Assembly: GCF_026391055.1 (NCBI RefSeq)
Contig: NZ_JAPLET010000030.1
Location: 248,001 to 312,000 of the forward strand
Direction of reading: 5' to 3'
Source: Spirosoma sp.
GTDB lineage: Bacteria > Bacteroidota > Bacteroidia > Cytophagales > Spirosomataceae
DNA: 64,000 bases
A model generated the notes under the pieces. It was not told the origin of the DNA. It did not search any database and was given only the letters and a program-made list of their open reading frames with translations. This document shows, piece by piece, positions 46,047 through 56,616 of this stretch. Both the position numbers and the translations under genes were made by a program. How positions within the stretch are numbered: position 1 is the first letter of the stretch; each line of letters begins with the position of its first letter.

Positions 46047-49000
46047 CTACTCTGCCAGATTAAACTTCACCTGGATACCGCCCGATGTTGTGGCGCGCCG
46101 GAAGGAATTCGAAACGAGCGGATCGTTGAACGTACGGTCGAAATAGAAGTTGAAGTTCAACCGGCGGTTAACGATGTAGCTAATCTGCGGGCGAAGCTGG
46201 AAGTTCACGTTACCGGCCGTAATGATCTGCTCGGCATCCAGTTTTCGCTGAATGGCCCGCGTATCGCGCAGGGTCAGGTTGCAGGAGAAGGTCAGGTCGT
46301 TTTTCAATCGCTTAACGGCCCCGTTTATCAGGAACGGGATGCGTACATTCTGCCGGGTAAAGCCCACCGAAGCCGTCAGGTCTTTATTGCTCAGTTCGGC
46401 CACCTGCGAGTTCGACAGATTCAGGGCTACGTCGCGGCTCTGGTTGTACTCCAGACGTCCGCTAATGCGGCTTTTGGTCTGAAACTGTACCCCTATCAAC
46501 GGCTGAAACTTCTCCGACATGGTGATGGTACTCATCGCAAACACCGGTACATACTGCCCCAACTGATTAATAGCCGCTGCCATGGGGTAACCCTGCACGG
46601 CCAGGTTGACGTAAGCCGCTGTATAGTCCAGGTTCGAAATGAAGTTTCCGACACTGTAAGTCGACGAATAGCTGTGGTTGATGGTAAACGCGCTAAACTG
46701 TTTCCGAATAATACCCAGTCCCGACAGGCCATTGTAGGCAATTGTCCAGTTCGGCAGGGGGAAATTATAGAACGGCGACAATTGTGCTTTCTCAGCCGGC
46801 TGTCCGCTATAAGCCGCAAAGAATGCCGGAATCAGCACATCCTGCGATGTTTTGGTATACTCTCCTTTCACCACACCCTCAGAATTGGCTTTAGTCAACT
46901 TCTCAACAAAAAATTGACGGTAGCTCTCAAACCGGTCGAAAATGGGCGAGGTATTATCGCCCCGCAATCCTTCAAAAGCCGTACGGAACGACCAGAACGA
47001 CATGCTGAACTGCCCGTTACGCACCGGCGAGTACGTCTCGAACGGGCCGCCCTGCGCCCCCGGCCGGAAGTATTCCTGATACGCATCCGTTCGGTCCAGA
47101 CGCCAGTTGATCTGCATCCTGAAATCTTTGAAAGGCTCCAGCGTCGTATTGGCCGTAAACTTTCGGGTAATGTTCTGCTGGAAGGCCGTATTGAGTACCG
47201 TACTTGGCGAAAGCCATCCTTTATCAGCGGCCCGGTACGCAATGTTTGGGTCCTGACTACCCAGTACAAACCCAAGTCCCGGCGCACTCCCGGCCCCGGA
47301 ACTAACGCCAAACAGCTTGGGCGTTGGTAAAAAGCCCGGTAGAATCGTCGACTCCTGCTGAATGTACGAGAAGTTGATCCCCCGAACCGTTAGCAAAGCC
47401 CGCGTAAAGTTTTTCAGCACCGTGTTCTCACTCCGGACAACATCCTCAACGTCGCCGGGGTTACGGGCAAAGTTCTTGCGAATGGGCGACGGGGTGTTGG
47501 CAAAACGCAGATACCTGATTTTGTTGTACAACCGAATTAAGTCGACCCGTCCGGTGATGCCCCGCTCCCGGTTGTTGCGAATCACGTTACCAAAGGGTAC
47601 ACCCAGCGAATCGGCCACGCCATAGGAGTTAGCCTGAAACTGGTACCCGACTCCATATACGGCATCGGCGGCAATCCAGTCGAGCAGCGGAATTTTGTCG
47701 AGCGGCAACCGGTATGTAGCCCGGATATCCTGCACGAAATTCTTCATCCGCCCGAGGTTCTTGAGGCTGGTCAGGATGGAGTCGCGCTTGGCCTGGGTAT
47801 TGATATCGCCCGCAGGTTCGTCGATGATGGCGTTGGCCTGCGCATGGTAGGTCAGTACCAGACTGCGCGTGAGGTTCCAGGTCAGGTCGTAATACCGGTT
47901 GAAAAGGAAGTACTTTTCGTACTGCGGAATGATGCCATTGGTTGTCAGGTCCGAAGAGCGAAGCTGCGTTTTGATGAAACTTCGGTCCAGATCAGTCCGA
48001 ATCGACACCAGCGTGGGCAGCAGCGTCAGGTTAAAATCCTTAAGCCAGCGTAAATAGGGAGCCTCGAAAGACGCCTTGTTGCGGAACGGCTCAAACGCTT
48101 TCGGCTGACCGGTGTAGGTGTACGCAATGCCCCCGCGCGTCTGCTGCTGTAAATACTCCTGCGTCAGAATATTTGTGCGTTTGGCATCGGTAAAGGCATA
48201 GGTAAAAGCAAAGTTTTCGAAATCCCAGAAGTGTGATTTTGACTCCGGGTTGGTCTTTACTTTTCTGACATTTGAGAAATTGTACCCTCGGCGGGTTGTG
48301 TTGTCCTGTACCAGTCGGCGGTAGCTGTCCCGGTCCGACTCCGCTTTCGTCGACAGCGATGTTTCCAGGGGCGTATCGGGGTCCAGCGGGTCAAAATGCG
48401 GGTCAACATTGCGGTGGTCGTAGTTCACGTAAAGCGGAATACGAAGCCCCCAGCTGGCAGGCAGGAACTTGTCGACGGCCAGCGCCGACGAAAAGCCAAA
48501 TTCTGTTGTTGTTTCGAGCGCCCGCTCGCCAATACGCGTTTGCACCCCACCGAATCCAAAAGTCGTAATGCGGCCGGAGGCTGTCAGCGTACCAATGTCG
48601 GCCAGTTTCATATTCAGCGACCCGATAGCGGCCATGCCCGCGTGCTGGTCGTACCCATACGCCCGGAGTTCATCGACCCAGACCGTAAAGGATTTGGGGC
48701 GTTCGCCGTCACCAGCGATTTTGGGGTTGCGCACGCCAATCATGATCGACTGCACTGAACTCAAATCCGGGCTCCCAACCACGGTTAGTATATAGCGGTT
48801 GTTCACTGATCGTTCCGAGTACGGGAGCGATGTCCGGCGGGTGTACAACCGGTTCCGGTTGGCTTTTAGATTGATGAGTTCTTCCAGTGCCAGGTCCAGT
48901 TCATTCGCACTCGGCCAGACCACGTCGGCTGGTTGGTTACCGGACGGAGTAGCCACCAGATCGGGAATTTCAATTTCGTAATAGTTGTCCGTGTAGTCGG

Positions 49001-52000
49001 TTCCGACCCGAATGAAGGTAGACACCTGCCCGCTTTCGTTGTCGGGATTGTGCATGTGTACGAACATTTTGAGTCGCTCCCGGAACAGCAGATTAAGATT
49101 GGTATTCCGGAACGCCCCGCGCGAATCACCATCGCGCAGGTTGGTTACACTCAGGCGCATCGACTGTTCGTTCAGCTCAACGACGTTCGGCTGAGTATAG
49201 TCCCGGTCGCGAACGTAGCCCGGCGGTACGGAGTAAATGTATTTGTCACCTCCCTGAGCGCTCGTCTGGGTGCTGCTGTTTTCTTCTACGTTCACCGTCG
49301 ACACCGTAAAGTTAGCATCGTAGGGTTCGGGCACTTCCTGTAGGCCGCGCTGGGTCAGGTCGCCGGTATACTTGCGGTACTGGTTGGCCTCCATCTGCAA
49401 CTGAGCAAAACGCAGCACGACCGGCTCGGCAAAGTCGGTCAGGTACATCCGCATGAAACGCATGGACTTAAAGCCGTTGATGCTGCCCACTTTACGGAGT
49501 GGCTCACGAATCGGAATCCGGAACTGATACCAGGTAACAACGCCCCCTGGCGCCCCTTTTGTGGGTACAGATACTTTATCGACAATGTATTTCGATGCGC
49601 CCACTTCCAGTTTACCGGGCCGCAAGTCTACTTCGTACTCATAATATGCCTCGTTATCATTGATGGTATTATCGATGTTCAGGTCTTCAATATCGGGCAG
49701 TGTCGACGACGCGGGGGTCAGAAACTGGTTGGTGCTGGTGTTTTCGGGAGAGTTATTCTCCATGCCCATGAACCGCTTGTACCGCGCAACAAGGTATTTC
49801 TGCTGGTCTGCCTCTTCGCCCAGGTAAAACTTAAAATCATCGCCGGAAGGGTCCTGCTGAATCTCAGCCAGTACCGCCGGGTCAGTTACGCGCGTCTGGA
49901 TGGCCCGTAAGTAATTCTGAAAAAACTGCTGTTCGGATGTCACCCCGTCCGGAATAGTAGGCTGGCTGCTCAATCCGTCCAGACCAATATCCTGCCGTTC
50001 GCGAACACCACTCTGAAAGGCGTTTGTGACAAACTGCTGCGTGGGCGCTTTCCCCCAGTTGGTTGTCTGAACACCCCCGATTCTGGGGTTGTTGGTCGTA
50101 TCGGCACTGGCTGGGAAACCATTTTCGAACTCGTACCGGCCGTCTTTAATAACGTCTTCCGAAATATCGCCGAGGTTGAAGACCAGTTTACCGCCCGAGG
50201 TGTTGTTTATATTCTTTGTATCATCGCTGCTGCCCCGCACTTTACCGGCCTCACCGGGAACGAAAGGGTCCATCAGCCAGAATGTTACGTTCTCGATATT
50301 GGCGTTATCAAAATCAATGTCCGACGCGATGGCCCGCGTTACAGCCCCGAAATTCTGTCTGGGATTCGGCAGTCTACCAGCGGCATCCAGGTTGGTATTG
50401 TAGTTATACATCCCCCGCTCGGCCGGAAAATACGATACGTCGAGAATACTTTCGGGCAACTGAACCACCCGCGCCGACCGGCCCGGGAACAGATCCTGAG
50501 GGAGGAAAGGCCGCTCGTAAACGTGCCCATTTACGTCCTCCAAATCAATATTCGAAGCAACGCCCAGCGTACCCGTCGAGCCAAAAATACTGGGATCGAC
50601 TGTGTAGACCGACATACGGGCACGGTTGTAGGCAAACGGCAACGGGTCGGCAAAGGAGCCCTGCGGAAACTGCTGGGGAGTAGCACCCAGTCGCCAGCGC
50701 GTGGGCTGACGGGTCAGATCGAAGATGGTGCGGGCCGCTTCAAAGTCATCCAGATAGCTTTCGTTCCGCGCCTTTTGGTTCGTACCGGGAAACAGCTGAG
50801 CCACTTCGGCATTGAGCTGAACCGTCGACATTTCTTTAGTCTGCACGCCCGGTAAGGCATCGAGCAGGCGCGTCAGGCCGGGAGCATCTTTGCGGATGTT
50901 GGCGTTAACGCCCAGAATGGTGTTGTTGACGGGCTCATTGCCAAGGGCCACGCGGGTCAGAAAACCGGCGGGCGTCTCTTTCATGTGCATAGCCGTCAGC
51001 CCGATACTAACGTCTCTATTGATGGCGTAATCCAGTCGGGTACCAATCAGGGTACGAATCTGGTTCTGGAACAGGTCGGGCTGTTCGTAGCTGATGCGAA
51101 TCTCGCGGCCGGAATTCGTTACGCTCTCGTTGATGATCCGCAACCGGCCAATCTGTGCTTCGAGTATGTAGTCCTGACCGGCTACCAGCGGCACACCACC
51201 GGCGGTTACCGTCACCGACTGCTCATTGACGCCATAAGGCAGTTGCACTTCGGCTCCATTCCCCGACTGGAAAGACCCTTTCAGGAAAAACTTGTTCTTC
51301 TCCGCAATCTGCTGAGCGTCGGTTTGCGTGGTTCGGTACAATTGGTCGAACACGTACTTGGACCGCAAAGTCGCGTCATTACCAAGCCGGGTAGCCAGAT
51401 AAGCCCCGAACGGCTCCAGCGTCGGAAAAATGATCTTGCCGTACCGGCTGTCGATGGTGATGTTCTCGACATAGTCGAAGTTACCATCGGGCTGGGCGTC
51501 CAGCTGCTGGTTGAGTCGGTCCATGCCGAACACCTGAACCAGCGGTATGTTTTGAATCGGCCCCTCCTGAAGGTTGGGGTTGTCGATACCCGTTAAGTCG
51601 TCCTTGTAAATAACCCGTAACTGGAATCCCTGACGCGTAATCTGTGCCGTATTGAGGGAGTAGATGTTTTTCATCATCAGGTTCCACATCGGCAACTGGA
51701 GATTATTACGGAGCGTAGCTGACTTTAGCAATTTCAGTACCAGCACCTCATCGTCACGCCGGGCCTGATAATCTTCGGTTAGTTCACCCACTTTATAGCG
51801 TCGGCCCTGGTAAGTATACTCGTAGGCAACGGCCAGAATCTCATCGTTTCGCAGGGGCGTTACCAGCGAGATATAGCCCAGTTCGGGCTGGAGTTTGTAT
51901 TCCCGGTCGGTCAGGCGTTTGGCCCCCCGCAGCAGGTCGTAATCCGTTCCTTTATTAAGTGTATAAGTACCCGTCAATACCTCATTGGCCCGGTCCACTT

Positions 52001-53669
52001 GCCGAAACGGGTTGGCGGTATTGGCGGTGAGTTTATTGTACAGGCTGTTAGCTGCGTTGTCGGTCGGGGTTCGGTTATTGCGGGAAAAGGGCGGCAGGTT
52101 CGGGTTGTTCTGCGCGTATGGGTTGCCTTCGCCCAAATCCTGAAAGCCAGCGATGTTTCGCAGGGATTCGGTCGTGTTCGTCCGGTTCGTCACGTACACT
52201 TCCACGCGTGTTATGTTTACTCCCGAGGTTACCTGGGGCAGCGTTTTCAGCGACGATTCGTAGTTGGCCCGGAAGAACTGCGACAGGAAAAAGTGCCGGT
52301 TTTCGTCGTACTGATCGGCCCGGATTTCGAACGGACGGCTCGACGTTCCCCCACGCAGCACAATCTCGTTCTTCCGCGACCGCTGTTGCGAAGCGACCAG
52401 CGTGGCGTTCAGCTTACCGAACCGCAACTGGGTTTTTATACCGAATAGGTTCTGTACACCCGGTATTAACTGACTATTGACCGCCCAGCTAATGTTACCC
52501 ACTTCCAGCCCTTGCAGTATGCTTTCGTTCTGGGGTGTAAAATTGGGCATTGATCCGTTCATACCCGGTACATTCGGCATACCCGGCAGATTGGGTGTAC
52601 CAGGCAGGTTAGGAACGCTGGGTAGATTAGGCATTCCTGGAAGGCCCTGTCCGGTACCCAACGCGGGTAAACCACCGCCCGGCCGGTAATTCAGTTTGAG
52701 GGCGTTCTCGAAGTTAAAGCTGGCTTTGGTGTCGAAATTGGCCAGTACGCCCAGCTTTTCGCCGATCTTGCCGTTGAAATTTATACTGATCTGCTCATTG
52801 AACAGAAAGTTGCCATTCCGGCGCTGACGAACAGGAAGAACCGGGTTATCAATGAATTGATACAGGTACCCAAAATCGAGGGTCACAAATCCATTGGGTT
52901 TGAAGTCGACCTGACTACCGCCAAAAAGCCGGTCAATAACGGGCGGCAGTTCGAGCTTAGGGACCAGTCCCCGCCCACTTAGCGCACTTTGCCCATCACG
53001 CTTGGCACTGTATTCACGCCATATATTTTGTTCAACCCGCTGGTTTTGGAGCTGGTTGTAGGTTGAGAAAGGAATTGTTTCGCCGGGGCGGTACGGCAAG
53101 CCAAACTGCGTAGGCGGCAGAATAGCCCCCTGAACGGTGGTACTCACAACCGGTGCCGAACTGGTAGCCGTGTTGCTCATGGGTGCCCCGGAAAGCGACA
53201 CGCCCGACCGTACCCGTTCCGTAATGGCAATATTCCCATCGGGACCTAACCGAAAATCGGTGGAAACACCTTTGGGATCACGAAGAATAAATGGTGATTT
53301 TGATGACCGCTCCGAAAACCGTGTGGCCCGTCGGTCGGGCCAGTTAACGGTTGGCCGCCGGTTGGCGCTTCGCAGTGAGCGGATGCTATCAGTACGCTCC
53401 TGAAGGGCCTGTTTGGCCGAGTCGGCTCGCATAATGGCCCGTCGACGGGCGTTGGCGCGTGCCGAATCAGTTGCAGCCTGTTGGCGTCGGGTAGCCGCTC
53501 CGCGCCGGGCGGGTGTTGTAGTGGGTTGTTCCTGTCCTAAACTCACTCCCAGTCCAATAAGCAACCAGCATCCCATCATGAGCCACCCGTTTGGAACAAA
53601 CAGGAGCCTGGTGACAGCGGGAATTAAGTGGCTAACGACAGACGTGTGAACAAAGTAAGGGTTCACCAT
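46047..53669 (-). CDS. sprA: SprA, T9SS outer-membrane translocon / gliding protein
   Basis: This giant secreted protein is about 2540 residues. I prefer the ATG at 53669 (MVNPYFVHTSVV...), because the track start at 53741 is a TTG; the export signal is LMMGCWLLIGLGVSLGQ. SprA forms the 36-strand barrel through which type IX secretion cargo crosses the outer membrane and is needed for gliding. SprA landmarks are present along the length: QVDFKPNGFVTLDFGYLYQF, LRFGKLNATLVASQQRSRKN, QVTSGVNITRVEVYVTNRTN, TVWVDELRAYGYDQHAG. It ends with GGIQVKFNLAE. An unusual Pro/Gly hexapeptide tandem repeat sits in the N-terminal third. The 432-aa plus-strand ORF at 46032 is a shadow. Confidence 0.96.
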   Translation of the reverse strand: MVNPYFVHTSVVSHLIPAVTRLLFVPNGWLMMGCWLLIGLGVSLGQEQPTTTPARRGAATRRQQAATDSARANARRRAIMRADSAKQALQERTDSIRSLRSANRRPTVNWPDRRATRFSERSSKSPFILRDPKGVSTDFRLGPDGNIAITERVRSGVSLSGAPMSNTATSSAPVVSTTVQGAILPPTQFGLPYRPGETIPFSTYNQLQNQRVEQNIWREYSAKRDGQSALSGRGLVPKLELPPVIDRLFGGSQVDFKPNGFVTLDFGYLYQFIDNPVLPVRQRRNGNFLFNEQISINFNGKIGEKLGVLANFDTKASFNFENALKLNYRPGGGLPALGTGQGLPGMPNLPSVPNLPGTPNLPGMPNVPGMNGSMPNFTPQNESILQGLEVGNISWAVNSQLIPGVQNLFGIKTQLRFGKLNATLVASQQRSRKNEIVLRGGTSSRPFEIRADQYDENRHFFLSQFFRANYESSLKTLPQVTSGVNITRVEVYVTNRTNTTESLRNIAGFQDLGEGNPYAQNNPNLPPFSRNNRTPTDNAANSLYNKLTANTANPFRQVDRANEVLTGTYTLNKGTDYDLLRGAKRLTDREYKLQPELGYISLVTPLRNDEILAVAYEYTYQGRRYKVGELTEDYQARRDDEVLVLKLLKSATLRNNLQLPMWNLMMKNIYSLNTAQITRQGFQLRVIYKDDLTGIDNPNLQEGPIQNIPLVQVFGMDRLNQQLDAQPDGNFDYVENITIDSRYGKIIFPTLEPFGAYLATRLGNDATLRSKYVFDQLYRTTQTDAQQIAEKNKFFLKGSFQSGNGAEVQLPYGVNEQSVTVTAGGVPLVAGQDYILEAQIGRLRIINESVTNSGREIRISYEQPDLFQNQIRTLIGTRLDYAINRDVSIGLTAMHMKETPAGFLTRVALGNEPVNNTILGVNANIRKDAPGLTRLLDALPGVQTKEMSTVQLNAEVAQLFPGTNQKARNESYLDDFEAARTIFDLTRQPTRWRLGATPQQFPQGSFADPLPFAYNRARMSVYTVDPSIFGSTGTLGVASNIDLEDVNGHVYERPFLPQDLFPGRSARVVQLPESILDVSYFPAERGMYNYNTNLDAAGRLPNPRQNFGAVTRAIASDIDFDNANIENVTFWLMDPFVPGEAGKVRGSSDDTKNINNTSGGKLVFNLGDISEDVIKDGRYEFENGFPASADTTNNPRIGGVQTTNWGKAPTQQFVTNAFQSGVRERQDIGLDGLSSQPTIPDGVTSEQQFFQNYLRAIQTRVTDPAVLAEIQQDPSGDDFKFYLGEEADQQKYLVARYKRFMGMENNSPENTSTNQFLTPASSTLPDIEDLNIDNTINDNEAYYEYEVDLRPGKLEVGASKYIVDKVSVPTKGAPGGVVTWYQFRIPIREPLRKVGSINGFKSMRFMRMYLTDFAEPVVLRFAQLQMEANQYRKYTGDLTQRGLQEVPEPYDANFTVSTVNVEENSSTQTSAQGGDKYIYSVPPGYVRDRDYTQPNVVELNEQSMRLSVTNLRDGDSRGAFRNTNLNLLFRERLKMFVHMHNPDNESGQVSTFIRVGTDYTDNYYEIEIPDLVATPSGNQPADVVWPSANELDLALEELINLKANRNRLYTRRTSLPYSERSVNNRYILTVVGSPDLSSVQSIMIGVRNPKIAGDGERPKSFTVWVDELRAYGYDQHAGMAAIGSLNMKLADIGTLTASGRITTFGFGGVQTRIGERALETTTEFGFSSALAVDKFLPASWGLRIPLYVNYDHRNVDPHFDPLDPDTPLETSLSTKAESDRDSYRRLVQDNTTRRGYNFSNVRKVKTNPESKSHFWDFENFAFTYAFTDAKRTNILTQEYLQQQTRGGIAYTYTGQPKAFEPFRNKASFEAPYLRWLKDFNLTLLPTLVSIRTDLDRSFIKTQLRSSDLTTNGIIPQYEKYFLFNRYYDLTWNLTRSLVLTYHAQANAIIDEPAGDINTQAKRDSILTSLKNLGRMKNFVQDIRATYRLPLDKIPLLDWIAADAVYGVGYQFQANSYGVADSLGVPFGNVIRNNRERGITGRVDLIRLYNKIRYLRFANTPSPIRKNFARNPGDVEDVVRSENTVLKNFTRALLTVRGINFSYIQQESTILPGFLPTPKLFGVSSGAGSAPGLGFVLGSQDPNIAYRAADKGWLSPSTVLNTAFQQNITRKFTANTTLEPFKDFRMQINWRLDRTDAYQEYFRPGAQGGPFETYSPVRNGQFSMSFWSFRTAFEGLRGDNTSPIFDRFESYRQFFVEKLTKANSEGVVKGEYTKTSQDVLIPAFFAAYSGQPAEKAQLSPFYNFPLPNWTIAYNGLSGLGIIRKQFSAFTINHSYSSTYSVGNFISNLDYTAAYVNLAVQGYPMAAAINQLGQYVPVFAMSTITMSEKFQPLIGVQFQTKSRISGRLEYNQSRDVALNLSNSQVAELSNKDLTASVGFTRQNVRIPFLINGAVKRLKNDLTFSCNLTLRDTRAIQRKLDAEQIITAGNVNFQLRPQISYIVNRRLNFNFYFDRTFNDPLVSNSFRRATTSGGIQVKFNLAE
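52557..52646 (-). repeat. Five-fold 18-bp tandem repeat coding for xLPGxP hexapeptides in SprA
   Basis: The minus-strand reading gives GLPGMP-NLPSVP-NLPGTP-NLPGMP-NVPGMN: five 6-residue units with degenerate third positions. It lies inside sprA, just before GSMPNFTPQNES. The codons differ between units, so it is an old or purified repeat rather than a fresh slippage tract. Confidence 0.9.
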
Positions 53670-53805
53670 TGAGGGTACTTTATAGTTCAGAATTTGTAGC
53701 GTATGGGACGTTCTTCTATCAAACGGCCGAAATCGGCCCAATCGTCTAATTGAATGACAGATTTTTTATATAGCTCTTTTCTTTCGGTATAGCATATGTA
53801 TATAA

Positions 53806-53813
53806 CAAAAGTA
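53806..53813 (-). promoter_or_regulatory. Putative sprA -7 box (TACTTTTG)
   Basis: TACTTTTG on the minus strand fits TAnnTTTG. It would give a leader of about 130 nt to the preferred ATG. A convincing TTTG -33 box was not found. Confidence 0.45.
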
Positions 53814-53933
53814 GGCATTAAGCGAATGGCATACGAATAAGTGTCACGACGATTTGAAATATTTTTCGTTCGTGAACTTCTCCGCACCTATCACCTAATG
53901 CCTTACAATTACCAGGCCAGAATCTAAAAATGA

Positions 53934-55460
53934 TTAGTGAGACTCCTTAACCGTTATCCCCGTCAAGGGCAAAACAGACACTGGCGATGAGCGCCTTACG
54001 GCCTGAATAAGCGAATAAATAGTAACCATACCAAATCCCACCATCAGCATGATATGAAGAAAAAACATCCGGAAATCCTGTAGGTAAACGGCCAGCCCAA
54101 GACCAAAGAAGAAGTATAAAGCAAGGAATCCTTCAGCAATCGTTAGCCAGCTAATCCGGCGGCTGATGTACTTGTTGGCAGCCCAACTGTCGGCGGCTGT
54201 TTTCACGTTGAACTTGGGTGTCCGGACAAAAGGCGTCTTGCGCCCCATGTATCCTTCAACTACAGCAATGGTGTTGTGCAGCGACAAGCCCATCATGAGC
54301 GATGAATACATCGGAAAATACCACGCGAGCCGGGCTTTATTAGCACCTTTTAAAAACCACACGGGTATGCCGTAAAAGGTAATCAGGATGAGCAGGTTAA
54401 ACTGAAAGAGGTTTATCACAACAAACACCCACTCCCACTCGGGATGCTGGCTACGAATGTAAATGAGGGGCACACTCATCACGCCCAGAATCAGCACCAG
54501 AATAAAGGTGGCACTGCTGAAGAGGTGAAAAAATGCGTGCAGTTTCATTGACAGCGAAACGCCCGGTGTTTTCAGCACGTTGACGAACAGTTTGCGGGCA
54601 CATTCGGCGGCTCCTTTCATCCAGCGGTACTGCTGCGACTTGAGGGCATTCATGGCCACGGGTAGCTCGGCGGGTGAGCCCACATCTTCCCGGTACACAA
54701 ACTTCCAGCCCCGCAGCTGTGCCCGGTAGCTCAGGTCCAGGTCTTCCGTCAGCGTATCGCTTTGCCAGCCACCGGCATCGGCGATGGCCACTTTGCGCCA
54801 TACGCCACCCGTACCGTTGAAATTAGCGAGCAGTCCGGCAGCATAGCGCCCGCTTTGCTCAACCGTAAAATGGGCATTAAGCCCGAATGCCTGCAATTGC
54901 GTGATTAGCGAAAAGTCTTCGTTCAGGTGCTCCCAGCGGGTTTGCACAATGGCTACTTTCGGATCGGCAAAGTGCGGCACCGTTTTGAGCAGAAACTCAG
55001 GGTCCGGCACAAAGTCGGCGTCGAAAATGGCGACAAACTCTCCTTTCGCCAGCGTAAGTCCATAGGCGAGGGCTCCGGCTTTAAACCCCTTGCGCTCCGG
55101 CCGACGAATGTGTTCAATATCAAATCCCTGCTTTTTGTATTCGGCCACTTTTCGGGCAATAATAGAGACGGTTTCGTCTGTTGAGTCGTCCAGCACCTGG
55201 ATATCGAGCTTATCTTTTGGGTATTTCAACAGCACGACGGCGTCGATCAGTCGCTCCACGACGTACAATTCATTGTAAACAGGCAGTTGAACGGTGAGCC
55301 TGGGCAGGGCATCCGGCGAATAATCAGCGGCCGATTGGGCGAGTGCCCGACGCTTCTTTTCTGAACGTAAATAACTAATTATCAGACTTAATTGACCACA
55401 GTTATATACAAACAACAGGAGTAAGGCTATTGCGTATAGTATCAGGACCAGAATTTCCAT
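53934..55460 (-). CDS. Processive family-2 glycosyltransferase (cellulose-synthase-like)
   Basis: This 508-residue membrane protein has an N-terminal membrane helix (ILVLILYAIALLLLFVY), a GT2 catalytic domain and four or five C-terminal membrane helices. The processive-GT motifs are all present: LDDSTDET, AIFDADFVPD, TEDLDLSYR and QQYRWMKG (QxxRW). It resembles Bacteroidota cellulose-synthase-like enzymes that make exopolysaccharide or glycolipid; the sugar is not predictable. It stands apart from other polysaccharide genes and is upstream of sprA on the same strand. Confidence 0.93.
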   Translation of the reverse strand: MEILVLILYAIALLLLFVYNCGQLSLIISYLRSEKKRRALAQSAADYSPDALPRLTVQLPVYNELYVVERLIDAVVLLKYPKDKLDIQVLDDSTDETVSIIARKVAEYKKQGFDIEHIRRPERKGFKAGALAYGLTLAKGEFVAIFDADFVPDPEFLLKTVPHFADPKVAIVQTRWEHLNEDFSLITQLQAFGLNAHFTVEQSGRYAAGLLANFNGTGGVWRKVAIADAGGWQSDTLTEDLDLSYRAQLRGWKFVYREDVGSPAELPVAMNALKSQQYRWMKGAAECARKLFVNVLKTPGVSLSMKLHAFFHLFSSATFILVLILGVMSVPLIYIRSQHPEWEWVFVVINLFQFNLLILITFYGIPVWFLKGANKARLAWYFPMYSSLMMGLSLHNTIAVVEGYMGRKTPFVRTPKFNVKTAADSWAANKYISRRISWLTIAEGFLALYFFFGLGLAVYLQDFRMFFLHIMLMVGFGMVTIYSLIQAVRRSSPVSVLPLTGITVKESH

Positions 55461-55662
55461 ATTGACGAAGACGAGACGATAGTGCCATGCGCTAGTAATC
55501 TAATATTTTAGTAGACTAAGCTTATGAGTAACTGGAGAAGTAGCCAAATGGTTAGCGGATGAAGGGTCTAATTAGGCTGTGTCTCGGGATATGTTGGCTA
55601 AGTTTCCAGACGAGCCTATCGGCACTAAACCCAGATTCGCGTAAAATAGCCTATACTTGAAC

Positions 55663-56463
55663 ATGGAAATTTCGTTTATCGGTGCCGGAAACCTTGCCTG
55701 GCACCTCGCTCCGGCGCTCGAAAACGCTGGCCATCACATCAATGAGGTCTATAGCCGACAGCTGCAACATGCGCGCCAGTTGGTCAGTAACTTGTACGAC
55801 GCGCATACCCATTCGGAGTTGAACTTCGCCGATAGCCCATCGAAATTATTTATCCTGGCCATTCCCGACGATGCCCTCGAACAGGTCTGTTCGCAACTGG
55901 TTTTACCGGAAGATGCTATTCTGGTACATACAGCCGGTGCCCGTACGCTTGCCTCGCTGGAACAGTGGATGGCCATTTACAGTGATGTACCCGTTCAAAC
56001 GGGTGTCTTTTATCCGCTCCAGACGTTCAGCAAAGGGCAGTCGTTTATGGTGTTCGACGAAATTCCACTCTGCATCGAATCGGGCGACAGCGTAACGGAG
56101 GAAACCCTGGTACAGTTGGGTCAGGACATCAGCGATATTGTTTACATTATCACGTCTGAAGAACGTCGGGCGCTGCACGTTGCCGCTGTTTTTGCCTGCA
56201 ATTTTACCAACCACCTGCTCACACTCGCCCACGACCTTACCGTACAGGACGGACTGGATTTCGACCTGCTCCGGCCCATCATCGGCGAAACTTTTCGGAA
56301 AGGACTGGCCGCTTCCGATCCGGCGGATGTACAGACAGGCCCCGCCCGCCGTGGTGACCTGACCACCATTGACACGCATCTGGCCTACCTCAGCAACCAG
56401 CCGAAGCTCTCCGAGATTTACCAGTTACTCACACAAAGCATTCAGCATCAATACCGCCAGTAA
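55663..56463 (+). CDS. Rossmann-fold NAD(P)-binding protein with DUF2520 domain
   Basis: The start is the ATG at 55663 (MEISFIGAGNLAWHLAPALE); the track start at 55657 is a TTG. The 266-residue product has an N-terminal dinucleotide-binding fold (GAGNLAWHL) of the F420-dependent NADP-reductase type and a C-terminal helical DUF2520 domain (ERRALHVAAVFACNFTNHLLTLAHDL, GPARRGDLTTIDTHL). It resembles ketopantoate-reductase-like proteins of unknown substrate. It is not obviously linked to its neighbours. Confidence 0.85.
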   Translation: MEISFIGAGNLAWHLAPALENAGHHINEVYSRQLQHARQLVSNLYDAHTHSELNFADSPSKLFILAIPDDALEQVCSQLVLPEDAILVHTAGARTLASLEQWMAIYSDVPVQTGVFYPLQTFSKGQSFMVFDEIPLCIESGDSVTEETLVQLGQDISDIVYIITSEERRALHVAAVFACNFTNHLLTLAHDLTVQDGLDFDLLRPIIGETFRKGLAASDPADVQTGPARRGDLTTIDTHLAYLSNQPKLSEIYQLLTQSIQHQYRQ

Positions 56464-56616
56464 TCCAATATGACTTTTCGCTTAACGTCAATTTAGGTAT
56501 CTACCGGGGCATCTGTCAAAAACCCGCATATAAGGATTACAACCGTACCCTAAAAGCGTACCAGAACCGATTTACACGTATTTTAAGTACCTTCGCCCTT
56601 CTCAATTGCATGAACC

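Noticed and set aside
46032-47330. 432-aa plus-strand ORF antisense to sprA
   Set aside because: It lies wholly within the SprA coding region on the other strand and its translation (Arg/Gln/His-rich, no domain) is a codon-bias shadow.
53687-53887. 66-aa minus-strand ORF upstream of sprA
   Set aside because: It overlaps the sprA leader and -7 box region, has no family features, and its composition looks non-coding.
55534-55610. tRNA-like start (GGAGAAGTAGCCAAATGGTTAGC)
   Set aside because: The acceptor and D-arm look tRNA-like, but no T-arm (GGTTCGAATCC-type) or matching acceptor 3' strand follows.
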